A stretch of DNA of 64,000 nucleotides from JAAZLS01 sp964585925 (GTDB lineage Bacteria > Bacillota > Dethiobacteria > DTU022), in NCBI GenBank assembly GCA_964585925.1, contig CAZPFS010000001.1:61577-125576 (forward strand), read 5' to 3'. Below the pieces are notes generated by a model that was not told the DNA's origin, searched no databases, and worked only from the letters and a program-made list of their open reading frames with translations. Both the position numbers and the translations under genes were made by a program. Shown one piece after another: positions 8,857-17,638 of the stretch. Each line of letters opens with the position of its first letter. Positions within the stretch are counted from its first letter, which is position 1.

Positions 8857-9222
8857 ATGGGAAATACTGTACTGGTGGTTGATGACACCGCTTTCATGCG
8901 GATGACCCTAAAAAACATATTGGAGAAAAATGGGTATTCCGTGATCGGGGAGGGAGAGGACGGACTTCAGGCCATAGAGTTATATAAAAAACTCAATCCT
9001 TCACTGGTAACCATGGATATTACCATGCCCAACCTGGATGGGATCAAAGCAATTCAGGAAATCATCAAGCATGATGGTCGGGCGACAATCATAGTGGTCA
9101 GTGCAATGGGACAAAAAGGGCTGGTCATTGACGCCCTGAATGCCGGGGCAAAAGATTTTGTAGTTAAACCGTTTCAACCGGAACGGATCACTGAAGCGTT
9201 GCAAAAGATTTCAGCCGGATAG
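8857..9222 (+). CDS. cheY: CheY, single-domain response regulator
   Basis: A 121-residue receiver domain: acidic pocket DD at residues 9-10, phosphoacceptor Asp54 in VTMDITMPNLDG, switch Ser82 in VVSAMGQ and Lys104 in VVKPF. It is the diffusible signal from CheA to FliM. ATG 8857 is preceded by a near-perfect AGGAGGTGAT. An in-frame ATG at 8818 would overlap cheA and extend into that ribosome site, so it is rejected. No output domain is present. Confidence 0.95.
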   Translation: MGNTVLVVDDTAFMRMTLKNILEKNGYSVIGEGEDGLQAIELYKKLNPSLVTMDITMPNLDGIKAIQEIIKHDGRATIIVVSAMGQKGLVIDALNAGAKDFVVKPFQPERITEALQKISAG

Positions 9223-9232
9223 AAGGGAAATC

Positions 9233-9844
9233 ATGATGCAAAAAATTAAAATCACTGAGCAGGATAAGGATATTCTGGCGGAAATGGCCAACATAGGAAC
9301 CGGCAACGCCGCTACCGCTTTATCTCATATGCTCAATCACGAAAAGATTACCTTGGAAGTACCGGAAGTCCGGATTGCCCCGCTACAAAATGTTCCCGAA
9401 TCGGTAGGGGATCCCGAACAAAAAGTAGCGGTGATTATGATGGAGGCGGTAAGCAGCAAGCTTTCCCTGACAATCCTGCTGGTTCTTTCATTCCCGGCCA
9501 TCATGTCCTTAATTTCCAGGCTGCTCCCCGAAGGATACGAGCCCTTGGGTGAGATGGGAAGATCACTGTTGGTAGAATTGGGAAATATCCTGACGGGCTC
9601 TTATTTGGGAGCCCTGGCGGCTATGACCGGACTCACCTTTACCCTGGCTCCTCCGGTGTTGGGGTTGGATATGGCCGGAGCGCTGCTCGGATCGGTAATT
9701 GCCGAAAAAATGATGCTTGATGATGATTTTATTTTGATCAAGACTACCATGCATATTCTCGATGAAAATGTGGATGGGAACATATTATTGCTCCCTACAG
9801 CAGGTTCTTTGCACACAACATTTCAACAGTTGGGAGATTGTTGA
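9233..9844 (+). CDS. cheC: CheC, CheY-P phosphatase
   Basis: A 203-residue CheC/CheX/FliY-family phosphatase with two symmetrical active sites: ILAEMANIGTGNAATALS and LLVELGNILTGSYLGALAAM. Two sites and the direct overlap with cheD identify it as CheC rather than CheX. CheC dephosphorylates CheY-P and binds CheD, giving a feedback loop for adaptation. The stop overlaps the cheD start as TGATG. AGAAGGGA precedes ATG 9233. Confidence 0.92.
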   Translation: MMQKIKITEQDKDILAEMANIGTGNAATALSHMLNHEKITLEVPEVRIAPLQNVPESVGDPEQKVAVIMMEAVSSKLSLTILLVLSFPAIMSLISRLLPEGYEPLGEMGRSLLVELGNILTGSYLGALAAMTGLTFTLAPPVLGLDMAGALLGSVIAEKMMLDDDFILIKTTMHILDENVDGNILLLPTAGSLHTTFQQLGDC

Positions 9845-10365
9845 TGGAAACAGTATATATCCGGATAGCCGACCTGGCGGTGCTGCAACACGACGGTTTG
9901 TTGGTAACCATCGGTTTGGGATCTTGTGTGGGAGTGGCGTTGTATGACTCCAACCGGAAAATAGCCGGGTTGGCCCATATTTTATTGCATGATAGCGGTA
10001 AATATGTAAAAGTGGGCTCCAATCATTTCAACGCGGCCAAATTTGCAGATACGGCCATACCCGAACTAATTGGGGCCATGGAAAAAATGGGGGCGGAAAG
10101 GAAAACACTGGTAGCCCATCTCGCCGGTGGCAGCCAGTTGTTTGATTTCAAATTTGAAGGGGCGGGGATAGGACAAAAAAATCTGGAAGCAGCCCGGAGC
10201 ATACTGAAGGAGTTGGGGATCCGGATAATATCTGAAAATACGGGCGGCAACCACGGCCGGACCATGAAAATTTCTGCAAGTACCGGAGAAGTGACTATAT
10301 CATCTCTTAGCAAGGGAGATAAGCCCAAATGTTACCAGTCATGTCTTCCCTTAAAACAGGCCTAA
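9844..10365 (+). CDS. cheD: CheD, chemoreceptor glutamine deamidase
   Basis: A 173-residue CheD. The catalytic Cys is in LGSCVGVALYD and the His in GLAHILLHDS. The C-terminal TMKISASTGEV is also typical. It deamidates receptor glutamines and is regulated by CheC, whose gene overlaps it by one base (TGATG). TTG 9838 is an alternative start two codons upstream, but ATG at the coupling junction is more plausible. The 3' end overlaps cheB by 37 bases. Confidence 0.93.
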   Translation: METVYIRIADLAVLQHDGLLVTIGLGSCVGVALYDSNRKIAGLAHILLHDSGKYVKVGSNHFNAAKFADTAIPELIGAMEKMGAERKTLVAHLAGGSQLFDFKFEGAGIGQKNLEAARSILKELGIRIISENTGGNHGRTMKISASTGEVTISSLSKGDKPKCYQSCLPLKQA

Positions 10366-10976
10366 ATGGAGATATCGCAAAGGAAAAAAAGAAAGCCCGG
10401 GTTGTAGTTGCTGTTGGCGGTTCCACCGGTGGAACCAGAGCCTCGGAAAATATAATTGCGAATCTGCCTGCCGATTTGTCGGCAGCGGTGATAGTTTGTT
10501 TGCATATGCCGCCGAGGTTTACCTCCATGTTCGCCCGTCGATTAGATGAGTTATCCAAGCTGTCGGTAGCGGAAGCCGGGGAGGGGGATTTTCTTGTCGA
10601 GGGGACGGCGCTGATTGCCCCGGGTGGTTTTCATCTGATCATCAGCGGACAGAAGGTAGTTTTGAGGCTGGATAAAGAAGTACATCACCTCCGGCCGGCG
10701 ATAGATGTGATGTTAAAATCATTGGCCGATTCCGATTACCGGGTGATTGCGGTTATACTTACCGGAATGGGAATGGATGGAACGGAAGGGGTCAAATATT
10801 TGAAACTCTGCAAACCGGAATCAATAATCTTAGTCCAGGATCCGGAAACTGCCACTATCCCCAGTATGCCCAGATCAATTGTTGCCAGCGGCTGTTACCA
10901 TGAAATAGTATCCCTGACGGATCTTCCCGCCAGGATTGTCAAATATGCCCGGGATTTGGCCGCAAATGAGTATTAA
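10329..10976 (+). CDS. cheB: CheB methylesterase domain protein without receiver domain
   Basis: A 215-residue protein that is only the CheB catalytic domain. The Ser-His-Asp triad is visible in VGGSTGGTRA, CLHMPPRFT and LTGMGMDGTEG. Typical CheB is about 350 residues with an N-terminal receiver, and that domain is entirely absent here. The upstream DNA is cheD, not a broken receiver. It should demethylate or deamidate chemoreceptors. Without a receiver, CheA cannot activate it by the usual phosphorylation, so adaptation may rest more on CheC/CheD. AAGGGAG precedes ATG 10329. Confidence 0.9.
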   Translation: MLPVMSSLKTGLNGDIAKEKKKARVVVAVGGSTGGTRASENIIANLPADLSAAVIVCLHMPPRFTSMFARRLDELSKLSVAEAGEGDFLVEGTALIAPGGFHLIISGQKVVLRLDKEVHHLRPAIDVMLKSLADSDYRVIAVILTGMGMDGTEGVKYLKLCKPESIILVQDPETATIPSMPRSIVASGCYHEIVSLTDLPARIVKYARDLAANEY

Positions 10977-10990
10977 TGAGGACGTGTGAA

Positions 10991-11788
10991 ATGATCGAAC
11001 GGTGGAGCTACCGGGAATTTATTAATAAGTCACGTTTGCTTACCGGTCTGGATCTTGACAGTTATAAAGAGAGGCAGATGGAAAGGCGGATCAGGCAGTG
11101 GATGACCCGGCGGAAATATGCCGGTTTCGAGGATCTGTATGCTTTCCTGGAAAACGATGAGGACGAAAAACTGCAATTTATAAATTATATTACCATAAAT
11201 ACCTCTGAGTTTTTCAGGGACAGTCCGGTATTTGATTATTTGTCTATCCGGGTTTTGCCTGATTTGTTGGACAACTATCACCAACTTAATATTTGGAGCG
11301 CGGCTTGTTCCACCGGGGAAGAACCGTATTCAATGAACATCATTGCCCATGAATTGCAGGCCGGAAACAGGGTAAAGATACTGGCCGGCGATATCGATCA
11401 CTGCGCTCTGAACACGGCAAGGGCGGGCAAGTACAGCTCACGGCAGGTGGAAAAGGTTCCTCAGAATTACCGGGACAAATATTTTGAAAGAAACAATGGT
11501 TGTTTCTACATCCGGGAATTTTTAAAGAAATCAATTTGCTTCCAACAGTATAATTTGTTGGCACTGGGTGAAAAACATGTTTATTCCTACCCGGTTCATC
11601 TCATTCTTTGTCGAAACGTGTTCATTTATTTCAAGTTCGAAATTCAGAAGCGGTTAATCGAATATTTTAGCCGACTTCTCCCTTCCGGCGGTTATTTTAT
11701 TACCGGCTCGGTCGAGATGGTCAATGACCCCGGGATGTATGATCTGGAAAAACAGATAACGGCTGTATATAAAAAAGTAAACGATTAA
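10991..11788 (+). CDS. cheR: CheR, chemoreceptor glutamate methyltransferase
   Basis: A 265-residue SAM-dependent methyltransferase. An N-terminal all-helical domain (FINKSRLLTGLDLDSYKERQ, then RRIRQWMTRR) precedes the Rossmann domain with IWSAACSTGEEPYSMNI, LAGDIDHCALNTARAG and LILCRNVFIYF, all typical of CheR. It methylates receptor glutamates and so opposes CheB. ATG 10991 has GAGG eight bases upstream. The in-frame ATG at 10976, overlapping the cheB stop (TAATG), is an alternative start by coupling. It is the last che gene of this run. Confidence 0.93.
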   Translation: MIERWSYREFINKSRLLTGLDLDSYKERQMERRIRQWMTRRKYAGFEDLYAFLENDEDEKLQFINYITINTSEFFRDSPVFDYLSIRVLPDLLDNYHQLNIWSAACSTGEEPYSMNIIAHELQAGNRVKILAGDIDHCALNTARAGKYSSRQVEKVPQNYRDKYFERNNGCFYIREFLKKSICFQQYNLLALGEKHVYSYPVHLILCRNVFIYFKFEIQKRLIEYFSRLLPSGGYFITGSVEMVNDPGMYDLEKQITAVYKKVND

Positions 11789-11859
11789 AACCCGCAGATT
11801 TGCATTGAGAAAGAAGATGGCGGGAGTGGGCGGGTGGAGCCTCAGAAGGGCGGTTAAAG

Positions 11860-12693
11860 ATGATGTTGAGAAAAATATTGATGTCGTCCGTTATTTATCC
11901 GGCAGTAATAGTACTGTTTGCCCTTCATTTTATGATGGAAAGAAAAGGTCTGGCCCGGCTTCATGAAATATCGTATCAGCGGGCCGAACCATCGATAGAC
12001 GCCATAAATCTGCCCGAAACAGCAAGGACTGAACAACTTCTTTTGCCCGGGACCCCGGATCAAACCGTTCTATATATTACAGAATCCGAGAAAGAAGGCC
12101 CGGTGATTCTGGTTATAGGCGGTATTCATGGAAATGAACCGGCGGGAAGCCTGGCGGCCGAATCCATAGCCACCTGGGTGGTGGATCGGGGTACCCTGCT
12201 GGTTATACCTCGAGCCAATGTACGGGCCATTTCGGCCCAAACCCGCTGCGCCCCGGGCAGCGGTGATTTAAATCGATCATTTCCCGGGATTGCCCACGGG
12301 GATTCCGGCAAGGCTCTGGCCCGGGCGATTTACAACGTAATGGCGGAATTCAGGCCCCAGTGGGTAATCGATCTCCATGAGGCCCGGGAATTCGAATATC
12401 ATTTTCAGGGAGCCCTGGGACAAACTATAATTTATCCCCGCAATTCAGGATCTCTGGATGTAGTATCCCAGGTGATCGCTACCTTAAATGAAGGGGACGG
12501 GTTATCTGAATACGGTCCTTTCATATTGCGGCGGGGAGCAGTAGAAGGAGGAACAATCAGTTCAGCGATCTCTTTGGGACTGGATGGTTTCATGGTTGAA
12601 ACCTGCTGGCGAGAACCGCTGGAAGCAAGAGTAAGCCATCATCTCCGTGCTGTCAGTTCGCTGTTGCAGCTCATGGGTGTAACCATTTACTGA
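11860..12693 (+). CDS. Succinylglutamate desuccinylase/aspartoacylase-like (M14) membrane-anchored protein
   Basis: A 277-residue protein with an N-terminal membrane segment (about residues 8-25) and a zinc amidohydrolase/carboxypeptidase fold. The metal site is GGIHGNEPAG (HxxE) with the later IDLHEAREFEYH, and DLNRSFPG matches the substrate-binding DxNR motif. These are hallmarks of the M14/AstE-AspA superfamily. The substrate is unknown; a peptidoglycan or N-acyl amino acid substrate is possible. It starts 71 bases after cheR in the same direction and could be the last gene of that operon, but its link to chemotaxis is unproven. Confidence 0.7.
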   Translation: MMLRKILMSSVIYPAVIVLFALHFMMERKGLARLHEISYQRAEPSIDAINLPETARTEQLLLPGTPDQTVLYITESEKEGPVILVIGGIHGNEPAGSLAAESIATWVVDRGTLLVIPRANVRAISAQTRCAPGSGDLNRSFPGIAHGDSGKALARAIYNVMAEFRPQWVIDLHEAREFEYHFQGALGQTIIYPRNSGSLDVVSQVIATLNEGDGLSEYGPFILRRGAVEGGTISSAISLGLDGFMVETCWREPLEARVSHHLRAVSSLLQLMGVTIY

Positions 12694-13114
12694 AAACAGA
12701 CCAATTTCGGGCAATAATAAGGAACAGGGCCAGGAAAGAGTAAAGAACATCCATTTCTTCTGCATCATGGCCGGACCCATGGGATTGGTGTTCCTTTTGA
12801 AAATCATATGCAACGATCTCTTAGGTCCGGGAAAATTTACCCGGGAGGTGAATGATTGGCTTCTGCAAATTATTAAATATCCCGTAATTCTCTGCAATAT
12901 TCATCAAACCATAATCTGCACTTCATTTTGTAAGAATCGCACTTCGGCTTTCTAAGCGGTTCATCTTTCACTACCCCGGAAACTTTTCTCCTCCTGTTTT
13001 TTCTGTTTTGGTGATCCGCCAAATGCAATTATCGCCTCGTAATTCAGAAAAAAGTTGAGGTTGGTATAGAGTCAGGGAGATGTTCAATATCCAAAAATTG
13101 AAAGGGATGATTTA
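12694..13114 (+). other. Intergenic region upstream of the chemoreceptor
   Basis: About 420 bases without a convincing gene. A 62-codon reading frame at 12767-12955 has no ribosome site and no recognisable motif. I looked for a sigma-28 promoter (TAAA-N15-GCCGATAA) before the receptor gene and did not find a good match. The region presumably holds the receptor promoter. Confidence 0.4.
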
Positions 13115-15079
13115 ATGAGAGCCAATAGTTTGAGAGTAATCATAACCATATTATTTTTGTTGGCAGGGATTGTCCCCGTTATTGTAATAAGCATAGTCAA
13201 TCTGGTGATTTTTAATCGTAATGTGGAAAGTGAGGTTATGGACAGCCTGAGCATGTTGGCGAACCTGTCTGAGTCCCGGCTGGAAGAATATTGCCGCGGA
13301 ATAGAGGATAAGGCTTTGCTGATTACCTCGACTCAGGATGTTTATGCCAGCCTCAATATTCTTCGGGAAACCGGTGGGGATATGGATTCCCCGGAATGGG
13401 CGGAAAGGGAGAGAACCCTGGGCGATTTACTCAAGAACGCAACCGGAGAGTTGGGACTTGCAAGAATATTTATAACCGATCAGGACGGAAAATGTGTGTA
13501 TGATACGGGCAGGGATCTGGTTGGAACCAGTTTGCAGCACCGCGATTACGTTCAGGCGGCTTTAAGGGGCTCTCCTTTTTGGTCACCACTCTTTTTTTCA
13601 GATATAATAGATCAAAATTCTTTGGTATTTTCTTCCCCTGTTTTTATCAAGGGTTTTTCCGGGAAGATATCCGGAACAGATATTTCCGGAACCATGAATA
13701 TCCTGCTTAATGATGAGATAATTGGCCATATACTGCATGACCAACTGAATAAAACCGGTAAAGAAAGCATTGATACCTATTTGATCGACGATCAAGGCCT
13801 GCTGTTGACCAATACCTGTCAGGGGGAATATATCGACAATGCTGCCTTGAACGAGACCATTACCACCAAAGCGGCAGAAATATTATCAGAAGAAATTATT
13901 TCCGGCAACACGGCGTTTAATACGCTGATCAGGTATAAGAACTATCTGGGCAGGCCCGTATTGGGGAACCTGCAGGTTGTCATGATGGGCGGAAATCCGG
14001 TGGGTATGGTGGTGGAGATGGAGCAGGAAGAAGCCTTTGGGGGTACATATAAATCGCGCAATGTGGCAATTGTGATTGCCATACTAATGGCAATGTTGAT
14101 CGTCAGGATTGGCATCTCAGTTGCAAACAGCATTGCTCATCCCATGCAGGAGATCGTGGCTGTGGCCTCGGGGATTGCCCGGGGGGATCTGTTGGTGGAA
14201 GCCAATGTTAGACGGAAAGATGAGATCGGTCAACTTGGACATGAATTCAACAAGATGAGTCAGGGATTACGTCAGTTGATACGCCAGGCGGTGGACATGG
14301 CTACGGGGGTCAACCAGGGCAGTGAAACCGTATCTGCGGCTGCTGAAGCGATGAGCTCTTCTCTGGAAGAAATTTCGACGACCATAAATGAATTCGCCGG
14401 CAATGTGCAACATCTCAGCAACAGTACCCAACAGATGGCCGGGACGAATCAGGAAATCGTAAAAAAGGCGGAAGGGGGCAGATCGGCAATCGATCAAGCC
14501 ATAGAGCAAATGCATACCATCAGCCGGCGAGTCAGCGATCTTCAGGGTGTTATTGCCCAGGTCGATCAGCGTTCCGGTGATATTGGACAGATATTGGTGG
14601 TAATCAGCGATATCGCGGGTCAGACCAACTTGCTGGCTCTGAATGCGGCCATTGAGGCCGCTCGGGCCGGGGATCAGGGGCGCGGTTTTGCAGTGGTGGC
14701 CGAAGAGGTTCGAAAACTGGCCGAGCAATCGGCGAGAGCGGCGGCCGAAATAGGGGAACTGATTCAGGCTACTCAGCAGGAAAGCAAACGGGCCATGGAA
14801 AATATGAGCTATGGCGTAAAAGAGGTGGAGGTAGGGACCGCCCTGGTGACCGATCTGGGTTCATCCTTTAAAGGAATTCTTCAGGATGTGGCGGAAATAG
14901 GCAAACAGGTGGAAGAGGCTGCAGCGGCCGCGGAGGAGCTCAGCGCCGGAAGCGAGGAGATGGCGGCTTCGGCGCAGGAACAATCTTCGACCATGCAGGA
15001 GGTGGCTGCGTCGGCGGAAGATCTACGGGTATCATCGGAGAACCTGTTTGGGGAGCTTAACAAATTCAAATACCAGTAA
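13115..15079 (+). CDS. Methyl-accepting chemotaxis protein with dCache-type sensor
   Basis: A 654-residue transmembrane chemoreceptor. The first membrane helix covers about residues 7-33. An extracellular dCache-like sensor follows (about 40-310, containing RIFITDQDGKCVYDTG and HRDYVQAALRGSPF). The second helix is at about 315-336, then a HAMP domain (MQEIVAVASGIARGDL). The signalling domain has its hairpin tip near residue 500 (GQTNLLALNAAIEAARAG) and ends in EEMAASAQEQSSTMQEVAAS. No C-terminal CheR-docking pentapeptide is visible. The ligand cannot be predicted. cheW follows immediately. GAAAGGGA precedes the ATG. Confidence 0.94.
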   Translation: MRANSLRVIITILFLLAGIVPVIVISIVNLVIFNRNVESEVMDSLSMLANLSESRLEEYCRGIEDKALLITSTQDVYASLNILRETGGDMDSPEWAERERTLGDLLKNATGELGLARIFITDQDGKCVYDTGRDLVGTSLQHRDYVQAALRGSPFWSPLFFSDIIDQNSLVFSSPVFIKGFSGKISGTDISGTMNILLNDEIIGHILHDQLNKTGKESIDTYLIDDQGLLLTNTCQGEYIDNAALNETITTKAAEILSEEIISGNTAFNTLIRYKNYLGRPVLGNLQVVMMGGNPVGMVVEMEQEEAFGGTYKSRNVAIVIAILMAMLIVRIGISVANSIAHPMQEIVAVASGIARGDLLVEANVRRKDEIGQLGHEFNKMSQGLRQLIRQAVDMATGVNQGSETVSAAAEAMSSSLEEISTTINEFAGNVQHLSNSTQQMAGTNQEIVKKAEGGRSAIDQAIEQMHTISRRVSDLQGVIAQVDQRSGDIGQILVVISDIAGQTNLLALNAAIEAARAGDQGRGFAVVAEEVRKLAEQSARAAAEIGELIQATQQESKRAMENMSYGVKEVEVGTALVTDLGSSFKGILQDVAEIGKQVEEAAAAAEELSAGSEEMAASAQEQSSTMQEVAASAEDLRVSSENLFGELNKFKYQ

Positions 15080-15115
15080 TGGCGTCTTTAGTTTGTGGAA
15101 GGAAGGGATGTCAAG

Positions 15116-15652
15116 ATGGAAGGGAAAATAAAGGAAAAAGAGGTGCAACTGGTAACTTTTCTGCTGAATGATGAGGAATTTGCCTGCGACATCAACAATG
15201 TACGGGAAGTACTGAAAATGCTCGAAATAACCCCGGTTCCCAGGGCTCCCAGGTTTGTGGAGGGAGTGATCAATCTGCGCGGAGAAGTGGTTCCGGTAAT
15301 AGATCTGCGCAAAAGATTTGACCTGCCGGGAATTGAATATGGGGAAAAGACCCGTGTGGTCATAGTGGAAATTGCCCCCAACCGGGTGGGGATGGTAGTG
15401 GATGCGGTAAAAGAGGTGCTGCGGCTGCCGGAATCCAAACTGCAGGCCTATCCCTCGGGCATCACCGGGGAATGTTCCGAATTGATCAAGGGTGTAGGCA
15501 AACTGGGAGAACGATTGCTGGTTATATTAAACTTGGAATTTATTTTGAGTACCAAAGAACAGCTGGCCCTGAAAGATATTGCCGCCGCCGGACGGGAGGC
15601 CGCCGCGCTTCGGGATGAAAAAAAAGAAACCGGGGCAAGGAAAAGAAAATAA
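15116..15652 (+). CDS. cheW: CheW, receptor-kinase coupling protein
   Basis: A 178-residue CheW. It contains LVTFLLNDEEFACDINNVRE, then ITPVPRAPRFVEGVINLRGE and VVPVIDLRKRF, the CheW signature. It bridges receptors and CheA. ATG 15116 has AAGGAAGGG about 8 bases upstream, while the GTG at 15095 would overlap that site. The C-terminus carries an extra highly charged tail (about 25 residues, ending GARKRK) beyond the normal fold. Its place next to the receptor rather than in the main che run is common. An intrinsic terminator follows. Confidence 0.93.
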   Translation: MEGKIKEKEVQLVTFLLNDEEFACDINNVREVLKMLEITPVPRAPRFVEGVINLRGEVVPVIDLRKRFDLPGIEYGEKTRVVIVEIAPNRVGMVVDAVKEVLRLPESKLQAYPSGITGECSELIKGVGKLGERLLVILNLEFILSTKEQLALKDIAAAGREAAALRDEKKETGARKRK

Positions 15653-15686
15653 AAGAGGGAAACTGGAATGATGGCGATCTGGTACC

Positions 15687-15722
15687 GGGGGGCATTTACC
15701 ATAAAAATGTCCCCCATTTTAT
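15687..15722 (+). terminator. Intrinsic terminator after cheW
   Basis: An 11-bp hairpin pairs GGGGGGCATTT (15687-15697) with AAATGTCCCCC (15705-15715), with one G-U pair, and is followed by ATTTTAT. It lies about 35 bases after the cheW stop and should end the receptor/cheW transcript. Confidence 0.82.
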
Positions 15723-15932
15723 AATAATGCCACTGTTACCAATTTGATTATCCTCACGGGCTAATTCAAAAGATGGAAATACCAAATAATATACTGTCTA
15801 ACAGGAATAATGAGCCCATTTATGGAATTCAAAGCTGTTATGAAGAATTGGGTACAGGACAGAGTTTATCGGAGTTAATCTTAAATTTTCCGGTATGCCT
15901 ATCAAAAATACTTGAGGAAGGAAAGCGAAAAA

Positions 15933-16448
15933 ATGAATGAAGCGCTTCTGGTTATCGACATGCTCCATGATTTTTTGAATGAAGACGGTGCTCTGAGCAT
16001 TGGAGACTCAGGGCAGATTATCCGCCAGGTGGGCTGCCGGTTGGTTGAGTGGCGTTCGCGGGGGAAACCGGTAATATATATCATGGACCGGCATCTGCCC
16101 ACAGACGCCGAATTTCAGATGTTCCCGCCCCATTGTCTGTCCGGGGAAAAGGGCGCGGAAATAATTGCCGAACTGGCGCCTCGCAGAGGAGATATCCTGA
16201 TCCACAAGCGGCGGTACAGCGCATTTTTCGGCACAGATCTGGATCTTACCCTCAGGGAACTGGGGGTCAGCGAACTGGAACTGACCGGCGTCTGTACCAA
16301 TATTTGCGTCCTCTATACTGCCGCCGACGCCCGCATGCTTAATTACGGGGTGACGGTGCGCAGAGAATGTGTAGCTTCATTTGATGAGAACGCTCACGTT
16401 TTTGCCTTAAAAGAGATGGAAAAGACCCTGGGTGTAAAGGTGATTTAG
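15933..16448 (+). CDS. Nicotinamidase/isochorismatase-family cysteine hydrolase
   Basis: A 171-residue isochorismatase-fold hydrolase. The catalytic triad is visible: Asp9 in LLVIDMLHDF, Lys92 in LIHKRRYSAF and Cys125 in GVCTNICVLYTA. Such enzymes deamidate nicotinamide to nicotinate. The next gene is a nicotinate phosphoribosyltransferase, which makes nicotinamidase (PncA-like) by far the likeliest activity, though the family also has other substrates. ATG 15933 follows AGGAAGGA at good spacing. The TTG at 15912 is in frame but overlaps that site. Confidence 0.87.
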   Translation: MNEALLVIDMLHDFLNEDGALSIGDSGQIIRQVGCRLVEWRSRGKPVIYIMDRHLPTDAEFQMFPPHCLSGEKGAEIIAELAPRRGDILIHKRRYSAFFGTDLDLTLRELGVSELELTGVCTNICVLYTAADARMLNYGVTVRRECVASFDENAHVFALKEMEKTLGVKVI

Positions 16449-16474
16449 GGCGACGGCGCCGAGGAGGTACACCA

Positions 16475-17512
16475 ATGCGTGAATTAAAAAACTTAGAAGA
16501 TGTTGATAATTTTAAGGTCGACCGGGAGCGGTTATTTCACAGTGCCACTCACGAAGAAATTCTGGCAGGGGCTACTACCGATATTTATTTTATTCGTACC
16601 AGGGAAATCCTCCATAAGGCCGGTAAGAATAACATCTCTGCCCTCGCCGAAATATTTAGCAGCCGGAGCGGAATATTTGCCGGTGTGGAAGAGGTGGCCG
16701 GTCTGCTAAAGAACAAAAAACTTTCCCTTTGGGCCCTTGAAGAGGGGGCGGAAATGGCCGCCCGGGAAGTTGTGGCTCGCATCAGTGGTTATTATGATGA
16801 TTACGGTATTTATGAAACAGCAATTCTGGGCATGCTGGCTTCAGCCAGCGGTTGGGCCACCGCCGCCAGGGAATGCCGAAAAGCTGCGGAAGGGAAACCA
16901 GTGCTTTGCTTCGGGGCAAGACACGTCCACCCGGCAGTAGCCCCGGTCATGGAAAGAGCCGCAGTTTTGGGAGGGGCGGAGGGGTGCAGTTGTATTCTCG
17001 GAGCCAGACTGCTGGGCAAAGAGCCGGCCGGAACCGTGCCTCATGCCGCCATTCTGATTGTCGGTGATACGGTGGAAACCGCGGTGCTTTATGATCATCA
17101 CATGCCTCCCGATGCTCCGCGGATCATATTGGTCGATACGTTTAAAGATGAGGCCGAAGAATCACTGCGTCTGGCTGGGATTTTGGGCGAACGGCTGCAC
17201 GGGATCAGGTTGGATACTCCCGGTGAAAGAGGTGGTGTAACGCCCTACCTGGTAAGAGAGGTAAGGGCCCGTCTTGATCAAGCGGGATATAAGCAGGTCC
17301 GCATTTTTGTTTCCGGAGGTGTCACCGCGGAGCGGATGCCGGAACTGGTTAAAGCCGGAGCAGATGCCTTTGGCGTTGGCAGCTATATTTCCGGAGCCGG
17401 TGCCATAAACATGACCATGGATCTGAAAGAAATAGAAGGAGTGCCCATCGCCAAACGGGGGCGTATCCCGGGGTTAACGGAAAATCCCCGGCTGAAAAGA
17501 TATTTGCCCTGA
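16475..17512 (+). CDS. pncB: Nicotinate phosphoribosyltransferase
   Basis: A 345-residue type II phosphoribosyltransferase. Features include the N-terminal region with HEEILAGATTDIYFIRT, the central FGARHVHPAVAPVMERAAVL, and a TIM-barrel phosphate site (IFVSGGVTAERMPELVKAGA and AFGVGSYISGA). The enzyme makes nicotinate mononucleotide from nicotinate and PRPP with ATP hydrolysis, the entry step of NAD salvage. It lies 26 bases after the nicotinamidase gene and has GAGGAGG before ATG 16475, so the two form a salvage operon. The length matches the short clostridial/archaeal form. Confidence 0.9.
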   Translation: MRELKNLEDVDNFKVDRERLFHSATHEEILAGATTDIYFIRTREILHKAGKNNISALAEIFSSRSGIFAGVEEVAGLLKNKKLSLWALEEGAEMAAREVVARISGYYDDYGIYETAILGMLASASGWATAARECRKAAEGKPVLCFGARHVHPAVAPVMERAAVLGGAEGCSCILGARLLGKEPAGTVPHAAILIVGDTVETAVLYDHHMPPDAPRIILVDTFKDEAEESLRLAGILGERLHGIRLDTPGERGGVTPYLVREVRARLDQAGYKQVRIFVSGGVTAERMPELVKAGADAFGVGSYISGAGAINMTMDLKEIEGVPIAKRGRIPGLTENPRLKRYLP

Positions 17513-17638
17513 AATGGAAAATCACGTCCTATGGAGATGATTTATAATAAGGCAGGACAATAAACACTGTTGTTGAAAAAGGGATCAGCCCTGTCTAACT
17601 ATACGGAATTAATATAAAACAGGAAGGGGGCCCTGATA

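Noticed and set aside
12767..12955. 62-codon frame between the M14-like gene and the chemoreceptor
   Set aside because: No ribosome site, no motif and no continuity with neighbours.
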